NCBI GenBank assembly: GCA_050012355.1
Contig: JBEKHI010000039.1
Location: 1 to 31,881 of the forward strand
Length of the DNA stretch: 31,881 bases
From: JBEKHI01 sp050012355
GTDB lineage: Bacteria; Actinomycetota; Actinomycetes; Streptosporangiales; Streptosporangiaceae
Reading direction: 5' to 3'
Shown: one piece after another, positions 21,886 through 29,954 of the stretch
How positions within the stretch are numbered: the first letter of the stretch is position 1
How the letters are laid out: each line of letters begins with the position of its first letter
The notes under the pieces: model-generated
Told to the model about the DNA's origin: nothing
What the model saw: the letters and a program-made list of their open reading frames with translations, nothing else
Database searches by the model: none
Position numbers and translations under genes: made by a program

Positions 21886-23088
21886 ATGGAGACCATGAAC
21901 AGCCTCACTTTCAAGCCTTCTCGGGCAATGGCCGGCCGGGTCTCTCGCATGCTAGCGGTCGGGGGCCTGGCGGCCATGGCCGTCGCCGTCCCCGGGACAG
22001 GCCGCGCCGCCGCCTTGGCGGGGGTGCCGCCGCTGAACGGCCAGGCGCTGGCGCAGGCGATCGTCGGCCTGCCCAGCAGCCAGGACACCGCCGCCCTAGT
22101 CGCCGTGGGCGGACGCTCCGGGCACTGGTCCGGCACGTCCGGGCTGGCCAACCTCGTCACCAGCTCCCCGGCCCTGCCAGGGGATGAGGTCCGGATTGGC
22201 AGCATCTCTAAGACCTTCATCGCCACGGTCGTCCTCCAGCTCGTCGCCGAGCACCGGATCGGCTTGGACCAGCCAGTCCAGGACTACCTGCCCGGCCTGT
22301 TGCGCGCCGGTGACCCGCCGGTCACTATCGCCGAGTTGCTTAACCACACCAGCGGGCTCGGCCCGGCCGACGGCATCGTGGATACCGGCGACCCCCAGTG
22401 GTTCCTCACCAACCGCCTCGGCACCTACACCACCGCTCAGCTCCTTGGCCCGGTCCTGCAAGAGCCGCTCATCTTCCCGCCTGGCACCCACCAGCAGTAC
22501 AACGGCGTCAACTACATCGTGCTCGCCATGCTCATCCAGCGGGTGACCGGGCACGGCTACGCCCAGGAGATCCAGCAGCGGATCCTGCGCCCCCTCGGCA
22601 TGCACCACACCTACGTGCCCGCGACCGACCCGGCCATGCCCGCTCCCTACCTGCACAGCTACGACAGCCAGGGCCTAGCCCCGGGCGCGCCGCTGGCCGA
22701 CATCAGCCAGCAGAGCCCGACACTGTACGGAGCCCAGGGCGCGATGATCTCCACCACAGCCGACCTGGACCGGTTCATCACCGCCCTGTTCCGCGGCAAG
22801 CTCCTGCCCGCGGCGGAGCTCGACGACATGTTCACCATCCCCGCCGTCGCCAGCGGCCCCTTCCGCTACGGCATGGGACTGCTCTCCTACACCTTCTCCA
22901 ACGGCGTGACCGTCTGGGGCCACACCGGCGAGACCCCCGGCTACGTCACCGGCATGTTCGCCACCCGCGACCTGTCCCGCACGCTCGTCTTCGCCCTCAC
23001 CCCCGTCGAGCCCGCCGACAGCACCCAGGTGCTGACGAGCGAACTCGCCATCGCCCAGGCCGCCTACGACCCGCCCCCCGTCGGATAA
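21886..23088 (+). CDS. Exported serine hydrolase (class C beta-lactamase/DD-peptidase fold)
   Basis: A 400-residue protein from ATG 21886; ATG 21895 with GGAG three bases upstream is an alternative. A signal peptide covers about 1-42 (VSRMLAVGGLAAMAVAVPG). The nucleophile motif is S106-I-S-K109. The catalytic Tyr is Y205 in QYNGVNY, where family members normally have Y-S-N; here the third position is Gly. The third box is H346-T-G (WGHTGETPGY). This fits a D-Ala-D-Ala carboxypeptidase or esterase working outside the membrane. The altered YxN box makes true beta-lactamase activity less likely. Confidence 0.88.
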   Translation: METMNSLTFKPSRAMAGRVSRMLAVGGLAAMAVAVPGTGRAAALAGVPPLNGQALAQAIVGLPSSQDTAALVAVGGRSGHWSGTSGLANLVTSSPALPGDEVRIGSISKTFIATVVLQLVAEHRIGLDQPVQDYLPGLLRAGDPPVTIAELLNHTSGLGPADGIVDTGDPQWFLTNRLGTYTTAQLLGPVLQEPLIFPPGTHQQYNGVNYIVLAMLIQRVTGHGYAQEIQQRILRPLGMHHTYVPATDPAMPAPYLHSYDSQGLAPGAPLADISQQSPTLYGAQGAMISTTADLDRFITALFRGKLLPAAELDDMFTIPAVASGPFRYGMGLLSYTFSNGVTVWGHTGETPGYVTGMFATRDLSRTLVFALTPVEPADSTQVLTSELAIAQAAYDPPPVG

Positions 23089-23168
23089 GACACTAGGGCG
23101 CCCGGGTCAGCGGTTCTGTTAGCGTCTTGGGAGGAAACGGCAAGGACCATGATCGGAAGGGCAGGACT

Positions 23169-24173
23169 ATGCGAGCCCTTGTTCTGACCGGCCCGGGGGA
23201 GTGCTCGGTCCAGGACGTGCCAGCACCGGTCGCCGTGCCTGGCGAGGTGGTGGTGGACGTCGAGCGCGCGGGCGTATGCGGCACGGACGTGGAGCTGTTC
23301 ACCGGGGAGATGGCCTACCTGCACCAGGGGCACACGTTCTACCCGGTGCGCCCGGGCCACGAGTGGGCCGGTACGGTCAGCGCCGTCGGCGACGGGGTGG
23401 ATCCCGCCTGGGTAGGCCGGCGAGTAACCGGTGACACCATGATCGGCGACGGCACCTGCCGCCGCTGCCTGCGCGGACAGCAGCACACCTGCGAGAAGCG
23501 GCAGGAGGTCGGCATCAGGGGTGGGCGGCACGGCGCGGTCGCCGAGCAGCTTGCCGTCCCGGTCTCCTCGCTGCACGTGCTTCCGGAAGAGGTGGATGCG
23601 GTCCTTGGCGCGCTGGTCGAGCCGGGCGGCAACGCCGTGCGGGTCGCCCAGGCGGCCGCGGTCGGCCCCGGCGACCGGGCGCTCGTCCTTGGCCCGGGGA
23701 CGATCGGGCTGCTGAGCGCCCTGTTCATCCGCGCGGCCGGTGCCGAGGTTCACCTGATGGGGATCACCGAGGAGTCGCTGGATTTCGCCCGCGGCCTTGG
23801 CTTCGAGCACGCCTGGACCGAGGAAACCGTGCCCGACCTGCCCTTCGACGCGGTCATCGACGCCACCTACGATCCGCGGCTGCCAGCACTCGCGCTCGAC
23901 CTGGTGGAGCCTGCTGGGCGCCTTGTCTACATCGGGCTGGCCGGCGTTCCGTCCACCATCGACACCCGCACGCTGCTGCTGAAGGATGTCACCGCCGTCG
24001 GGATCTTGTCCGCCTCACCTGGACTCGCCGCCGCCATCGAGGCGTACGCGACGGGCACGGTCGATCCCCGGCCCCTAGTCGCCGCCACCGTGAGCCTCGA
24101 TCAGGCCGCTGCCGTGCTGGCGGGCTGGCGCCCGAAAAGTCCTGGCCCGAAAGTCCATGTTGTTCCGAGGTAA
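23169..24173 (+). CDS. Zinc-dependent medium-chain alcohol dehydrogenase
   Basis: A 334-residue MDR enzyme. The start is ATG 23169 (MRALVLTGPG), with GGAAGG eight bases upstream. Catalytic zinc ligands C37 (GVCGTD) and H64-E65 (PGHEWAG) are present. The structural-zinc loop retains C97, C100 and C108 (GTCRRCLRGQQHTC) but the first of the usual four Cys is replaced. The NAD(P) Rossmann motif is VLGPGTIGLLSALF. Substrate (polyol, sorbitol/threonine-type alcohol) cannot be fixed. Its 3' end overlaps the convergent ureD frame by 99 bp. Confidence 0.9.
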   Translation: MRALVLTGPGECSVQDVPAPVAVPGEVVVDVERAGVCGTDVELFTGEMAYLHQGHTFYPVRPGHEWAGTVSAVGDGVDPAWVGRRVTGDTMIGDGTCRRCLRGQQHTCEKRQEVGIRGGRHGAVAEQLAVPVSSLHVLPEEVDAVLGALVEPGGNAVRVAQAAAVGPGDRALVLGPGTIGLLSALFIRAAGAEVHLMGITEESLDFARGLGFEHAWTEETVPDLPFDAVIDATYDPRLPALALDLVEPAGRLVYIGLAGVPSTIDTRTLLLKDVTAVGILSASPGLAAAIEAYATGTVDPRPLVAATVSLDQAAAVLAGWRPKSPGPKVHVVPR

Positions 24174-24899
24174 GCAGCATTCCGAGGTGAGCAGCCGCCG
24201 CAACGCCAGGCTGTCGGCCGCCACCGCGGATATAAGCACCCCTGGCCCCGCCAGCGGCATGACCGCGACGCCCGGCGCCGCGCCGCCAGCCGGCAGCCGA
24301 TCGCCAACCCGCAGCACCGTCCCGTAGGCGCGATGTCCGGCAAGAATCGCCGGCCCGAGGGAGATGGGATCGGTTCCGTCCACCGAGACCTCATGCCGTA
24401 GCAGGGGGCTACCGTCATAGTCGACGCGAAGCCGGGTCCGGCAAGCGCCACCACGCTCGTTGTGCCGTCCGAGGACCAGCTCGTCGCGGAGCACCAGGGA
24501 CGCACCGGCCGCCAGTTCCACGCGAACATCGGTCAGGTGCCTGGCGCCGTCCGCGACCACGGTTGGTTCCGGCTGGTACTCGAGCGTCCCGCCCGTCGCC
24601 ACCGACGCGCTGACCGCGAAAACGGACTCCAATCCGTCAAGACCCGGCAGCGCCACCGACGCCGCGACGGTCCGCAGCCGCAACGCCGAGCCCGCGCGTA
24701 CCTCGATCCGCAGCTCCAGCCGGTCCCCGCCGACCGGTCCGCCCGCCGCACCGACCAGGTACACCGCTTCCGCCGTCGGCCGTAGCACCAGCGGCGCCTG
24801 TGACCGGACGACGGGGAGCTGGTCGCCCGGCCCGGCGACGATCACCGCGCTAGCGAGGACGGTGTTACGCGTGGGATGGGGATGCGTCGTTATGGTCAT
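24075..24899 (-). CDS. ureD: Urease accessory protein UreD (UreH)
   Basis: Scaffold that binds urease apoprotein and, with UreF and UreG, delivers nickel. I place the start at ATG 24899 (MTITTHPHPTRNT), which overlaps ureG by 35 bp; a GTG at 24845 is possible. Family segments are clear: LRSQAPLVLRPT-like VVRSQAPLVLRPT, VRAGSALRLRTVAASVALPG, LEYQPEPTVVADGARH, LRDELVLGRHNERGG. Homology ends near ADSLALRRLLTSE. The last 35 or so residues are without pattern and read antisense into the ADH gene (99-bp overlap), so the original stop seems lost. Last gene of the urease operon. Confidence 0.88.
   Translation of the reverse strand: MTITTHPHPTRNTVLASAVIVAGPGDQLPVVRSQAPLVLRPTAEAVYLVGAAGGPVGGDRLELRIEVRAGSALRLRTVAASVALPGLDGLESVFAVSASVATGGTLEYQPEPTVVADGARHLTDVRVELAAGASLVLRDELVLGRHNERGGACRTRLRVDYDGSPLLRHEVSVDGTDPISLGPAILAGHRAYGTVLRVGDRLPAGGAAPGVAVMPLAGPGVLISAVAADSLALRRLLTSECCLPRNNMDFRARTFRAPARQHGSGLIEAHGGGD
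24163..24196. repeat. 17-bp tandem duplication at the ADH/ureD junction
   Basis: TTCCGAGGTAAGCAGCA (24163-24179) is followed directly by TTCCGAGGTGAGCAGCC (24180-24196), 15 of 17 identical. The ADH stop codon (24171-24173) is within the first copy. On the other strand the duplication falls in ureD near the point where family homology ends. Confidence 0.75.
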
Positions 24900-25536
24900 A
24901 AAGTACTGTCCGGACCCAGTCCGCCACCATTGCCGCGCCCGGATCTTCGCGTATTGACGTGAAGATGACCGGGCGGCCATCGCGGACGGCGGTGGCGTCG
25001 CGGTCCATGACCTCGAGGGACGCGCCGACTTGCGGTGCGAGGTCGGTCTTGTTGATTACCAGCAGGTCAGAGGCGGTGACGCCGGGGCCGCCCTTGCGTG
25101 GCACCTTGTCGCCGCCGGAGACGTCGAGGACGAAGATCTGCTGGTCGGCGAGGCCGCGGCTGAAGGTGGCCGTGAGGTTGTCGCCGCCGCTCTCGATGAT
25201 CACGAGATCGAGCGGACCGAAGCGGTCCTCCAGATCCTCCACCGCGTCCAGGTTGGCCGCGATGTCGTCGCGGATCGCGGTGTGCGGGCAGCAGCCGGTG
25301 CGGACCGCGGCGATCCGCTCGACATCGAGCACACCCGCCCGCCGGAGAAAGTCGGCGTCCTCGGTGGTGTAGATATCATTCGTTACCACCGCGAGGTTCA
25401 TCGTGTCGCGCAGCGTCCGGCACAGCGCGGCGACGAGCGCGGTCTTGCCGCTGCCGACCGGGCCGCCGATGCCGAGGCGCAGCGGTCCGCCGCCGTCTGG
25501 GGCTGAATGCGGGTCGTGGCTATGGTCATGAGTCAA
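24865..25536 (-). CDS. ureG: Urease accessory GTPase UreG
   Basis: SIMIBI-class GTPase that powers nickel insertion. The only in-frame start near the conserved N-terminus is TTG 25536, with GGAGG nine bases upstream and an 11-bp overlap with ureF; ATG 25529 is out of frame. The resulting 223-residue protein opens with the His-rich THDHSHDPH, a probable nickel/zinc-binding tail. P-loop GGPVGSGKT is at 24-32. Also visible are VVTNDIYTTEDADFL, the metal-binding CPH motif in TGCCPHTAIRDD, IIESGGDNL and the GTPase NKTD. All key residues are present. Confidence 0.95.
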   Translation of the reverse strand: MTHDHSHDPHSAPDGGGPLRLGIGGPVGSGKTALVAALCRTLRDTMNLAVVTNDIYTTEDADFLRRAGVLDVERIAAVRTGCCPHTAIRDDIAANLDAVEDLEDRFGPLDLVIIESGGDNLTATFSRGLADQQIFVLDVSGGDKVPRKGGPGVTASDLLVINKTDLAPQVGASLEVMDRDATAVRDGRPVIFTSIREDPGAAMVADWVRTVLYDHNDASPSHA

Positions 25537-26143
25537 AGAGACGCACCTCCGCGGTGGCGTGGCACTCGGCGAGCAGGTCGAGGTTCGGGGCTGACGGGAA
25601 CGGCAGGTCGCGCCAGTCGAGGTCATCGATCATCGCGACGATGCGGGCGACCACGGCGCTGACCGCGATCGGGTCCAGGCCGAGCAGCCGCACCGCCGCG
25701 CTTGCCGGGCCCGCGACCGACTGGTAGGCGGCGACGCGCGCGGCATCGGCCGGGCCGCATCCGGCGGCCGCGGTGGCGGCGCCGAGGACGATCGGGTGGT
25801 GCGGCGCGCTTTGCGGCGGCCAGGCTGCTGCCGGCCACGCCGTGCGCGCGGTGCGCAGCAGCGCCCGCCCTTGGCGACGCGAGGCGTCGCGTTGCGCGGG
25901 GGAGGGGGTCCGGGCGTCGGCCTCGGCGTCGAGGAGCGTCCAGTCCGCGGTCGGGGTGCAGGCCGCGGCGGCTAGGCCCGCCGCCGTTACGCCGCTGGTG
26001 CGGAGCCGGCCGCGCAGGAACAGCTCCAACGAGGGGACGTCGGTGACCACGCCGCTGGTGTACGCGGGCTCCACGCCGCCGGAGTGCGCGTGCCCGCCCG
26101 CGGGGAACCGCGCGTCCGCGAGCAGCAGTGCCAAGGTAGACAT
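25526..26143 (-). CDS. ureF: Urease accessory protein UreF
   Basis: A 205-residue helical partner of UreD that gates UreG. Family motifs are ALLLADARFPAGGHAHSGGVE near the N-terminus, SVAGPASAAVRLLGLDP and the C-terminal NLDLLAECHATAEVRLFDS. The ATG at 26143 shares its A with the ureC stop (TGATG), and its 3' end overlaps ureG, so translation is coupled along the operon. Ala content of the middle is very high, consistent with the all-helical fold. Confidence 0.93.
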   Translation of the reverse strand: MSTLALLLADARFPAGGHAHSGGVEPAYTSGVVTDVPSLELFLRGRLRTSGVTAAGLAAAACTPTADWTLLDAEADARTPSPAQRDASRRQGRALLRTARTAWPAAAWPPQSAPHHPIVLGAATAAAGCGPADAARVAAYQSVAGPASAAVRLLGLDPIAVSAVVARIVAMIDDLDWRDLPFPSAPNLDLLAECHATAEVRLFDS

Positions 26144-27855
26144 CAGAACAGGAAGTAGCGCTGGGTCATGGGCAGTTGCTGCGCGGGGGCCGCCTCCACG
26201 ACCTCGCCGTCGATGCGGACGGTGAAGGTGTCCGGGTCGACGGTGATGTCCGGTAGCGCGTCGTTGTTGACCATGTTGGCCTTACCGCGCCGCGACACAT
26301 CCTCGGTGGCCACCAGCTCGCGGGCCAGCCCGAGCCGATCGGGCAGCCCATCCTCGATGGCGGCCGGTGCCACGAACGACAGCGACGTCCGCGGCGCCGT
26401 ATAGGCACCCCACATCGGCCGGGGCAGCACCGGCTGCGGCGTCGGGATCGACGCGTTCGCGTCACCCATCGCCGCCCACGCGACCATGCCGCCCTTGAGC
26501 ACCGCGTGCGGCCGGACCCCGAAGAACGCCGGATTCCACAGCACCAGGTCAGCGAGCTTGCCGGTCTCGATGGACCCCACGTGCCGCTCCAGCCCGTGGG
26601 CGATAGCCGGATTGATCGTATATTTCGCGACATAGCGGCGCGCGCGGAGATTGTCCGCACCGCCGCCACCCGCGCCCCCGCGGTCGCTAAGGACGCCCCG
26701 CCGCTGCTTCATCGCGTGCGCGGTCTGCCAGGTGCGCAACACGACCTCGCCGATCCGCCCCATCGCCTGCGAGTCCGAGCCGATCATCGAGATCGCTCCC
26801 ATGTCGTGCAGGATGTCCTCGGCCGCGATGGTGGACGGCCGGATCCGGGACTCGGCGAACGCTAGGTCCTCGGGGACCGCGGGGTTGAGGTGGTGACAGA
26901 CCATGAGCATGTCGAGGTGCTCGTCGACCGTGTTCACCGTGTGCGGGCGGGTCGGGTTGGTGGATGAGGGCAGGATGTTCGGCACCCCGGCGACAGTGAT
27001 GATGTCCGGCGCGTGGCCGCCACCAGCGCCTTCGGTGTGGTACGCGTGGATCGGCCGCCCCGCGATCGCCGACAGCGTCGACTCGACGAAGCCGGCCTCG
27101 TTTAGCGTGTCGGTGTGAATAGCGGCCATCACCCCGGCCTCGACTGATACCCGCAAGCAGGCGTCAATAGCGGCGGGCGTGGTGCCCCAGTCCTCATGCA
27201 GCTTGAACCCGGCCGCCCCGGAGCGAAGCTGCTCCCACATCGCCTCGGCGGACACCGTGTTTCCCTTACCGAGCAGAACAACGTTCACCGGCCACCCGTC
27301 GGTAGCCTCCAGCATTCGGGCCAGGTACCACGCACCGGGCGTCACCGTGGTGGCCTTGGTGCCCTCGGCGGGCCCGGTGCCCCCGCCGATCAGCGTCGTG
27401 ATGCCCGATCCGAGCGCCTCCGGGATGAGCTGAGGGCAGATCAGGTGCACGTGACAGTCGATGCCGCCCGCGGTCAGGATCAGCCCGTTGCCCGCCATGA
27501 TCTCGGTGGACGGACCGATGACGATGTCGACGCCGTCCATGATGTCCGGGTTCCCGGCCTTGCCGATCCCGGCGATCCGCCCGTCGCGGATCGCGACGTC
27601 GGCCTTGACGATGCCCCAGTGATCCAGGATGACCGCGCCGGTGATCACCAGGTCAGGCGCACCTTCCGCGCGGGTCGTACGGGACTGGCCCATGGATTCG
27701 CGGATGACTTTGCCGCCGCCGAAGACCGCCTCGTCGCCGTAACCGCACAGGTCCTGCTCGACCTCGATGAACAGGTCGGTGTCGGCGAGCCGGATCTTGT
27801 CCCCGGCCGTCGGGCCGTACAGCAGTGCGTAACGCTCCCGGCTGATCTCACCCAT
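26143..27855 (-). CDS. ureC: Urease alpha subunit UreC
   Basis: Catalytic subunit hydrolysing urea to ammonia and carbamate in the cytoplasm. 570 residues, the normal length. The bi-nickel ligands are all visible: H135 and H137 (DCHVHLICP), the carbamylated K218 (GFKLHEDWG), H247 (AIHTDTLNE), H273 (HTEGAGGGHAPD) and D361 (GSDSQAMG). The mobile-flap CHHL is at 320-323. GGAGG about nine bases before ATG 27855 and an 8-bp overlap with ureB support the start. The C-terminus is the usual LPMTQRYFLF. Confidence 0.98.
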   Translation of the reverse strand: MGEISRERYALLYGPTAGDKIRLADTDLFIEVEQDLCGYGDEAVFGGGKVIRESMGQSRTTRAEGAPDLVITGAVILDHWGIVKADVAIRDGRIAGIGKAGNPDIMDGVDIVIGPSTEIMAGNGLILTAGGIDCHVHLICPQLIPEALGSGITTLIGGGTGPAEGTKATTVTPGAWYLARMLEATDGWPVNVVLLGKGNTVSAEAMWEQLRSGAAGFKLHEDWGTTPAAIDACLRVSVEAGVMAAIHTDTLNEAGFVESTLSAIAGRPIHAYHTEGAGGGHAPDIITVAGVPNILPSSTNPTRPHTVNTVDEHLDMLMVCHHLNPAVPEDLAFAESRIRPSTIAAEDILHDMGAISMIGSDSQAMGRIGEVVLRTWQTAHAMKQRRGVLSDRGGAGGGGADNLRARRYVAKYTINPAIAHGLERHVGSIETGKLADLVLWNPAFFGVRPHAVLKGGMVAWAAMGDANASIPTPQPVLPRPMWGAYTAPRTSLSFVAPAAIEDGLPDRLGLARELVATEDVSRRGKANMVNNDALPDITVDPDTFTVRIDGEVVEAAPAQQLPMTQRYFLF

Positions 27856-28153
27856 CGAGCTGTCCCTCCAGCCGCAGCCCGGGGACGACGCGGCGGCCCG
27901 CCAGCGGGACCAGGCCGACTTCTCGCACCATCCCGGGCTCGAATCGCACGGCGGTACCGGCGGGAATGTCCAGCCGCTTGCCGCGCGCCGCTTCCCGGTC
28001 GAAGGACAGCGCCGGATTGGCCTGGGCGAAGTGATAGTGCGAGCCCACCTGGACCGGCCGGTCCCCGGTGTTCGTCACGATCAGCGTGGTAACAGGGCGG
28101 CCTGCGTTCAGGTGTATGAGGCCTTCTCCCGGCACGATCTCGCCGGGGATCAC
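27848..28153 (-). CDS. ureB: Urease beta subunit UreB
   Basis: A 101-residue structural subunit. It begins MIPGEIVPGEGLIHLNAGRP, continues with VTNTGDRPVQVGSHYHFAQANPAL and ends GRRVVPGLRLEGQLDG, all strongly typical. Its ATG overlaps the ureA stop (ATGA) and its end overlaps ureC by eight bases. It is separate from UreA, the usual bacterial three-subunit arrangement. Confidence 0.97.
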   Translation of the reverse strand: MIPGEIVPGEGLIHLNAGRPVTTLIVTNTGDRPVQVGSHYHFAQANPALSFDREAARGKRLDIPAGTAVRFEPGMVREVGLVPLAGRRVVPGLRLEGQLDG

Positions 28154-28452
28154 TGGATCGGCCCGTGCACGGTGACGAGCTTGGTCCCGTCCGGGAAGGT
28201 GGCCTCAACCTGGACTTCGGTGATCATCTCAGCCACCCCCTCCATCACGTCATCCTTTTTTATGACAGAACGCGCGGTCTCCATCAGCTCGACAACCGTC
28301 CGCCCGTCCCGGGCACCCTCCAGGACGAAGGACGTGATCAGGGCGACAGCCTCCGGGTAATTGAGCTTCAGCCCGCGCGCCTGGCGCTCCCGGGCGAGCC
28401 CCGCCGCGACGTGGATGAGGAGGCGTTCCTGCTCGTGGGGGGTAAGCAGCAT
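28150..28452 (-). CDS. ureA: Urease gamma subunit UreA
   Basis: A 100-residue subunit starting at ATG 28452 (MLLTPHEQERLLIHVAAGLA), the conserved family start; the GTG at 28461 would add three residues. The segment RGLKLNYPEAVALITSFVLEG and the C-terminal EVQVEATFPDGTKLVTVH are diagnostic. First gene of ureABCFGD. No good SD precedes the ATG, but TACTGT ends seven bases upstream, so a leaderless operon message is possible. No -35 was recognised. Confidence 0.96.
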   Translation of the reverse strand: MLLTPHEQERLLIHVAAGLARERQARGLKLNYPEAVALITSFVLEGARDGRTVVELMETARSVIKKDDVMEGVAEMITEVQVEATFPDGTKLVTVHGPIQ

Positions 28453-28572
28453 GCCTTGCACAGTAATCCGGGCATGTTACGCGTACGTGACGAATTGTTT
28501 CGTGGTCGGTCCCCGGTGACGCGTCCGCGCCCGCGGCGGAGCGTGCCCCGTCGGGTGGCTGCTTCATCTTCT

Positions 28573-28642
28573 CCCGGGTTGGTGCACCTTGAGCACCCTT
28601 TTTCTCCCAGTTTGTGGCCACGTTCTGGTGCACTAACCCGGG
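28573..28642. terminator. Long inverted repeat between ligD-pol and the urease operon
   Basis: CCCGGGTTGGTGCAC (28573-28587) and GTGCACTAACCCGGG (28628-28642) are complementary at 14 of 15 positions, with 40 bases between. It begins 22 bases after the stop of the minus-strand ligase/polymerase operon and lies about 120 bp upstream of ureA. It may be the operon terminator. The long loop and unusual perfection also allow a binding site or the ends of a small palindromic element. Confidence 0.55.
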
Positions 28643-28664
28643 ATAAGTTGGGGCTCACCCCCGG

Positions 28665-29954
28665 TTAGCTCGCCGTCCATGGGTCGTAGTCGACCTCGAG
28701 CGGCTCCTGCTCCGGGCGTTCGGCCTCCGGCACGTGCTCGAGGTTGACCCGGATCCGGGTCCAGGTCGTGCTGCGCCCGCGCATCGAGTCGGTGAGCACG
28801 TCCGCGGGCTCGAGGTAGCCGACGACAGCGGCATGCCGTGCCTTCCAGCGTTCCAGGCCCTCGAGCGCCTCCGCCTTGGTAGCGGCCCGCGCGATCTCGA
28901 TGAGCGGCTTGCTGGACTGCCGCCGCCCGCCGCCACCAGCCGCACCGGCAGCACCGCCCGTCCGCTGCTTCGATGGCTGGACCCGAGGCGCCTCACCCGG
29001 CTGCTTGTCGTAGTTCGGCGGCCAGGGTGCGTCCGGCAGTCCAGCCGCCTCGTCGCGTTCCGCCTGCTCCAGCAGCCCCTCCAGCGACCCCGCGGAAGAG
29101 TCCATCGAGGCCCACGGATCCCCGGACTCCGCGAAAAGCAAAGGCACCGTGTCGACGGTGAACGCCGCCGGATCGCAGGATGGCACCTCGTCCCAGGTCA
29201 GCGGCATGGATACCCGGGCGTCCGGCAGCGGCCGCACCGAATACGCCGACGCCACCGTCCGGTCCTTCGCGTTCTGGTTGTAGTCGACGAAGACCCCGTG
29301 CCGTTCTTCCTTCCACCACTTCGAGGTGGCCAGGTCGGGAGCCCGGCGCTCGATCTCGCGAGCCACCGCGACCGCCGCCCGCCGCACGTCGGTGAACGAC
29401 CAGCGCGGGTGGATCCGGGCGTAGATGTGCATGCCGCGGGACCCCGAGGTCTTCGGCCAGCCGGTCAGCCCGAAGTCCGCCAGCACCTCGCGGGTGACCA
29501 GCGCGACGGCCCGGATCTGCGGCCACTCGATGCCGGGCACCGGGTCCAGGTCGACCCGGAGTTCGTCCGGGTGATCAAGGTCGGAAGTGCGTACCGGGTG
29601 CGGGTTGAGGTCGACGCAGCCGAGGTTCACCACCCAGGCGAGCCCGGCCGGTTCGCGCAGCACGATCTCGTCCGCCGTCCGGCCCGACGGGAACTTCAGC
29701 TCCGCGGTCTCCATCCACGGCGGCAGGTTGGACGGCGCGCGCTTCTGGAAGAACGGCTCGGCCTCGACGCCGTTGACGAACCGCTTCAGCGCCATCGGGC
29801 GCTCGAAAACCCCGTTCAGCGCGCCGTCAGCCACCGACAGGTAGTACTGCACCAGGTCGAGCTTGGTGTGACCGGTGCGCGGGAAGTACACCTTGTCGGG
29901 GTTGCTGACTGATACCTCCCGGCCGCCCACCTCGACCGTGACCTTCGGACTCAT
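28665..29954 (-). CDS. ligD: LigD-type DNA repair polymerase (PolDom), stand-alone
   Basis: A 429-residue primase-polymerase of bacterial end joining. The start is ATG 29954 (MSPKVTVEVGGREV), overlapping the ligase stop by ATGA; the frame is open further upstream but only antisense to the ligase gene. Catalytic D135-L-D137 (RVDLDPVPG) and D224 (VFVDYNQN) match the metal-binding Asp of mycobacterial LigD PolDom. TSGSRGMHIYARI is also typical. A C-terminal extension follows a Gly/Ala-rich linker. It fills or extends ends with ribonucleotides before ligation. The nuclease and ligase domains of full LigD are absent here. Confidence 0.92.
   Translation of the reverse strand: MSPKVTVEVGGREVSVSNPDKVYFPRTGHTKLDLVQYYLSVADGALNGVFERPMALKRFVNGVEAEPFFQKRAPSNLPPWMETAELKFPSGRTADEIVLREPAGLAWVVNLGCVDLNPHPVRTSDLDHPDELRVDLDPVPGIEWPQIRAVALVTREVLADFGLTGWPKTSGSRGMHIYARIHPRWSFTDVRRAAVAVAREIERRAPDLATSKWWKEERHGVFVDYNQNAKDRTVASAYSVRPLPDARVSMPLTWDEVPSCDPAAFTVDTVPLLFAESGDPWASMDSSAGSLEGLLEQAERDEAAGLPDAPWPPNYDKQPGEAPRVQPSKQRTGGAAGAAGGGGRRQSSKPLIEIARAATKAEALEGLERWKARHAAVVGYLEPADVLTDSMRGRSTTWTRIRVNLEHVPEAERPEQEPLEVDYDPWTAS

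Noticed and set aside
24900..24980. 27-residue upstream extension of UreD
   Set aside because: It lies wholly inside ureG and has no UreD similarity.
27196..28092. 298-residue plus-strand ORF opposite ureC/ureB
   Set aside because: Antisense to the highly conserved urease genes, with His/Arg/Asp-rich shadow composition.
28734..29912. 392-residue plus-strand ORF opposite the LigD polymerase
   Set aside because: Antisense shadow; the minus strand carries all catalytic motifs.
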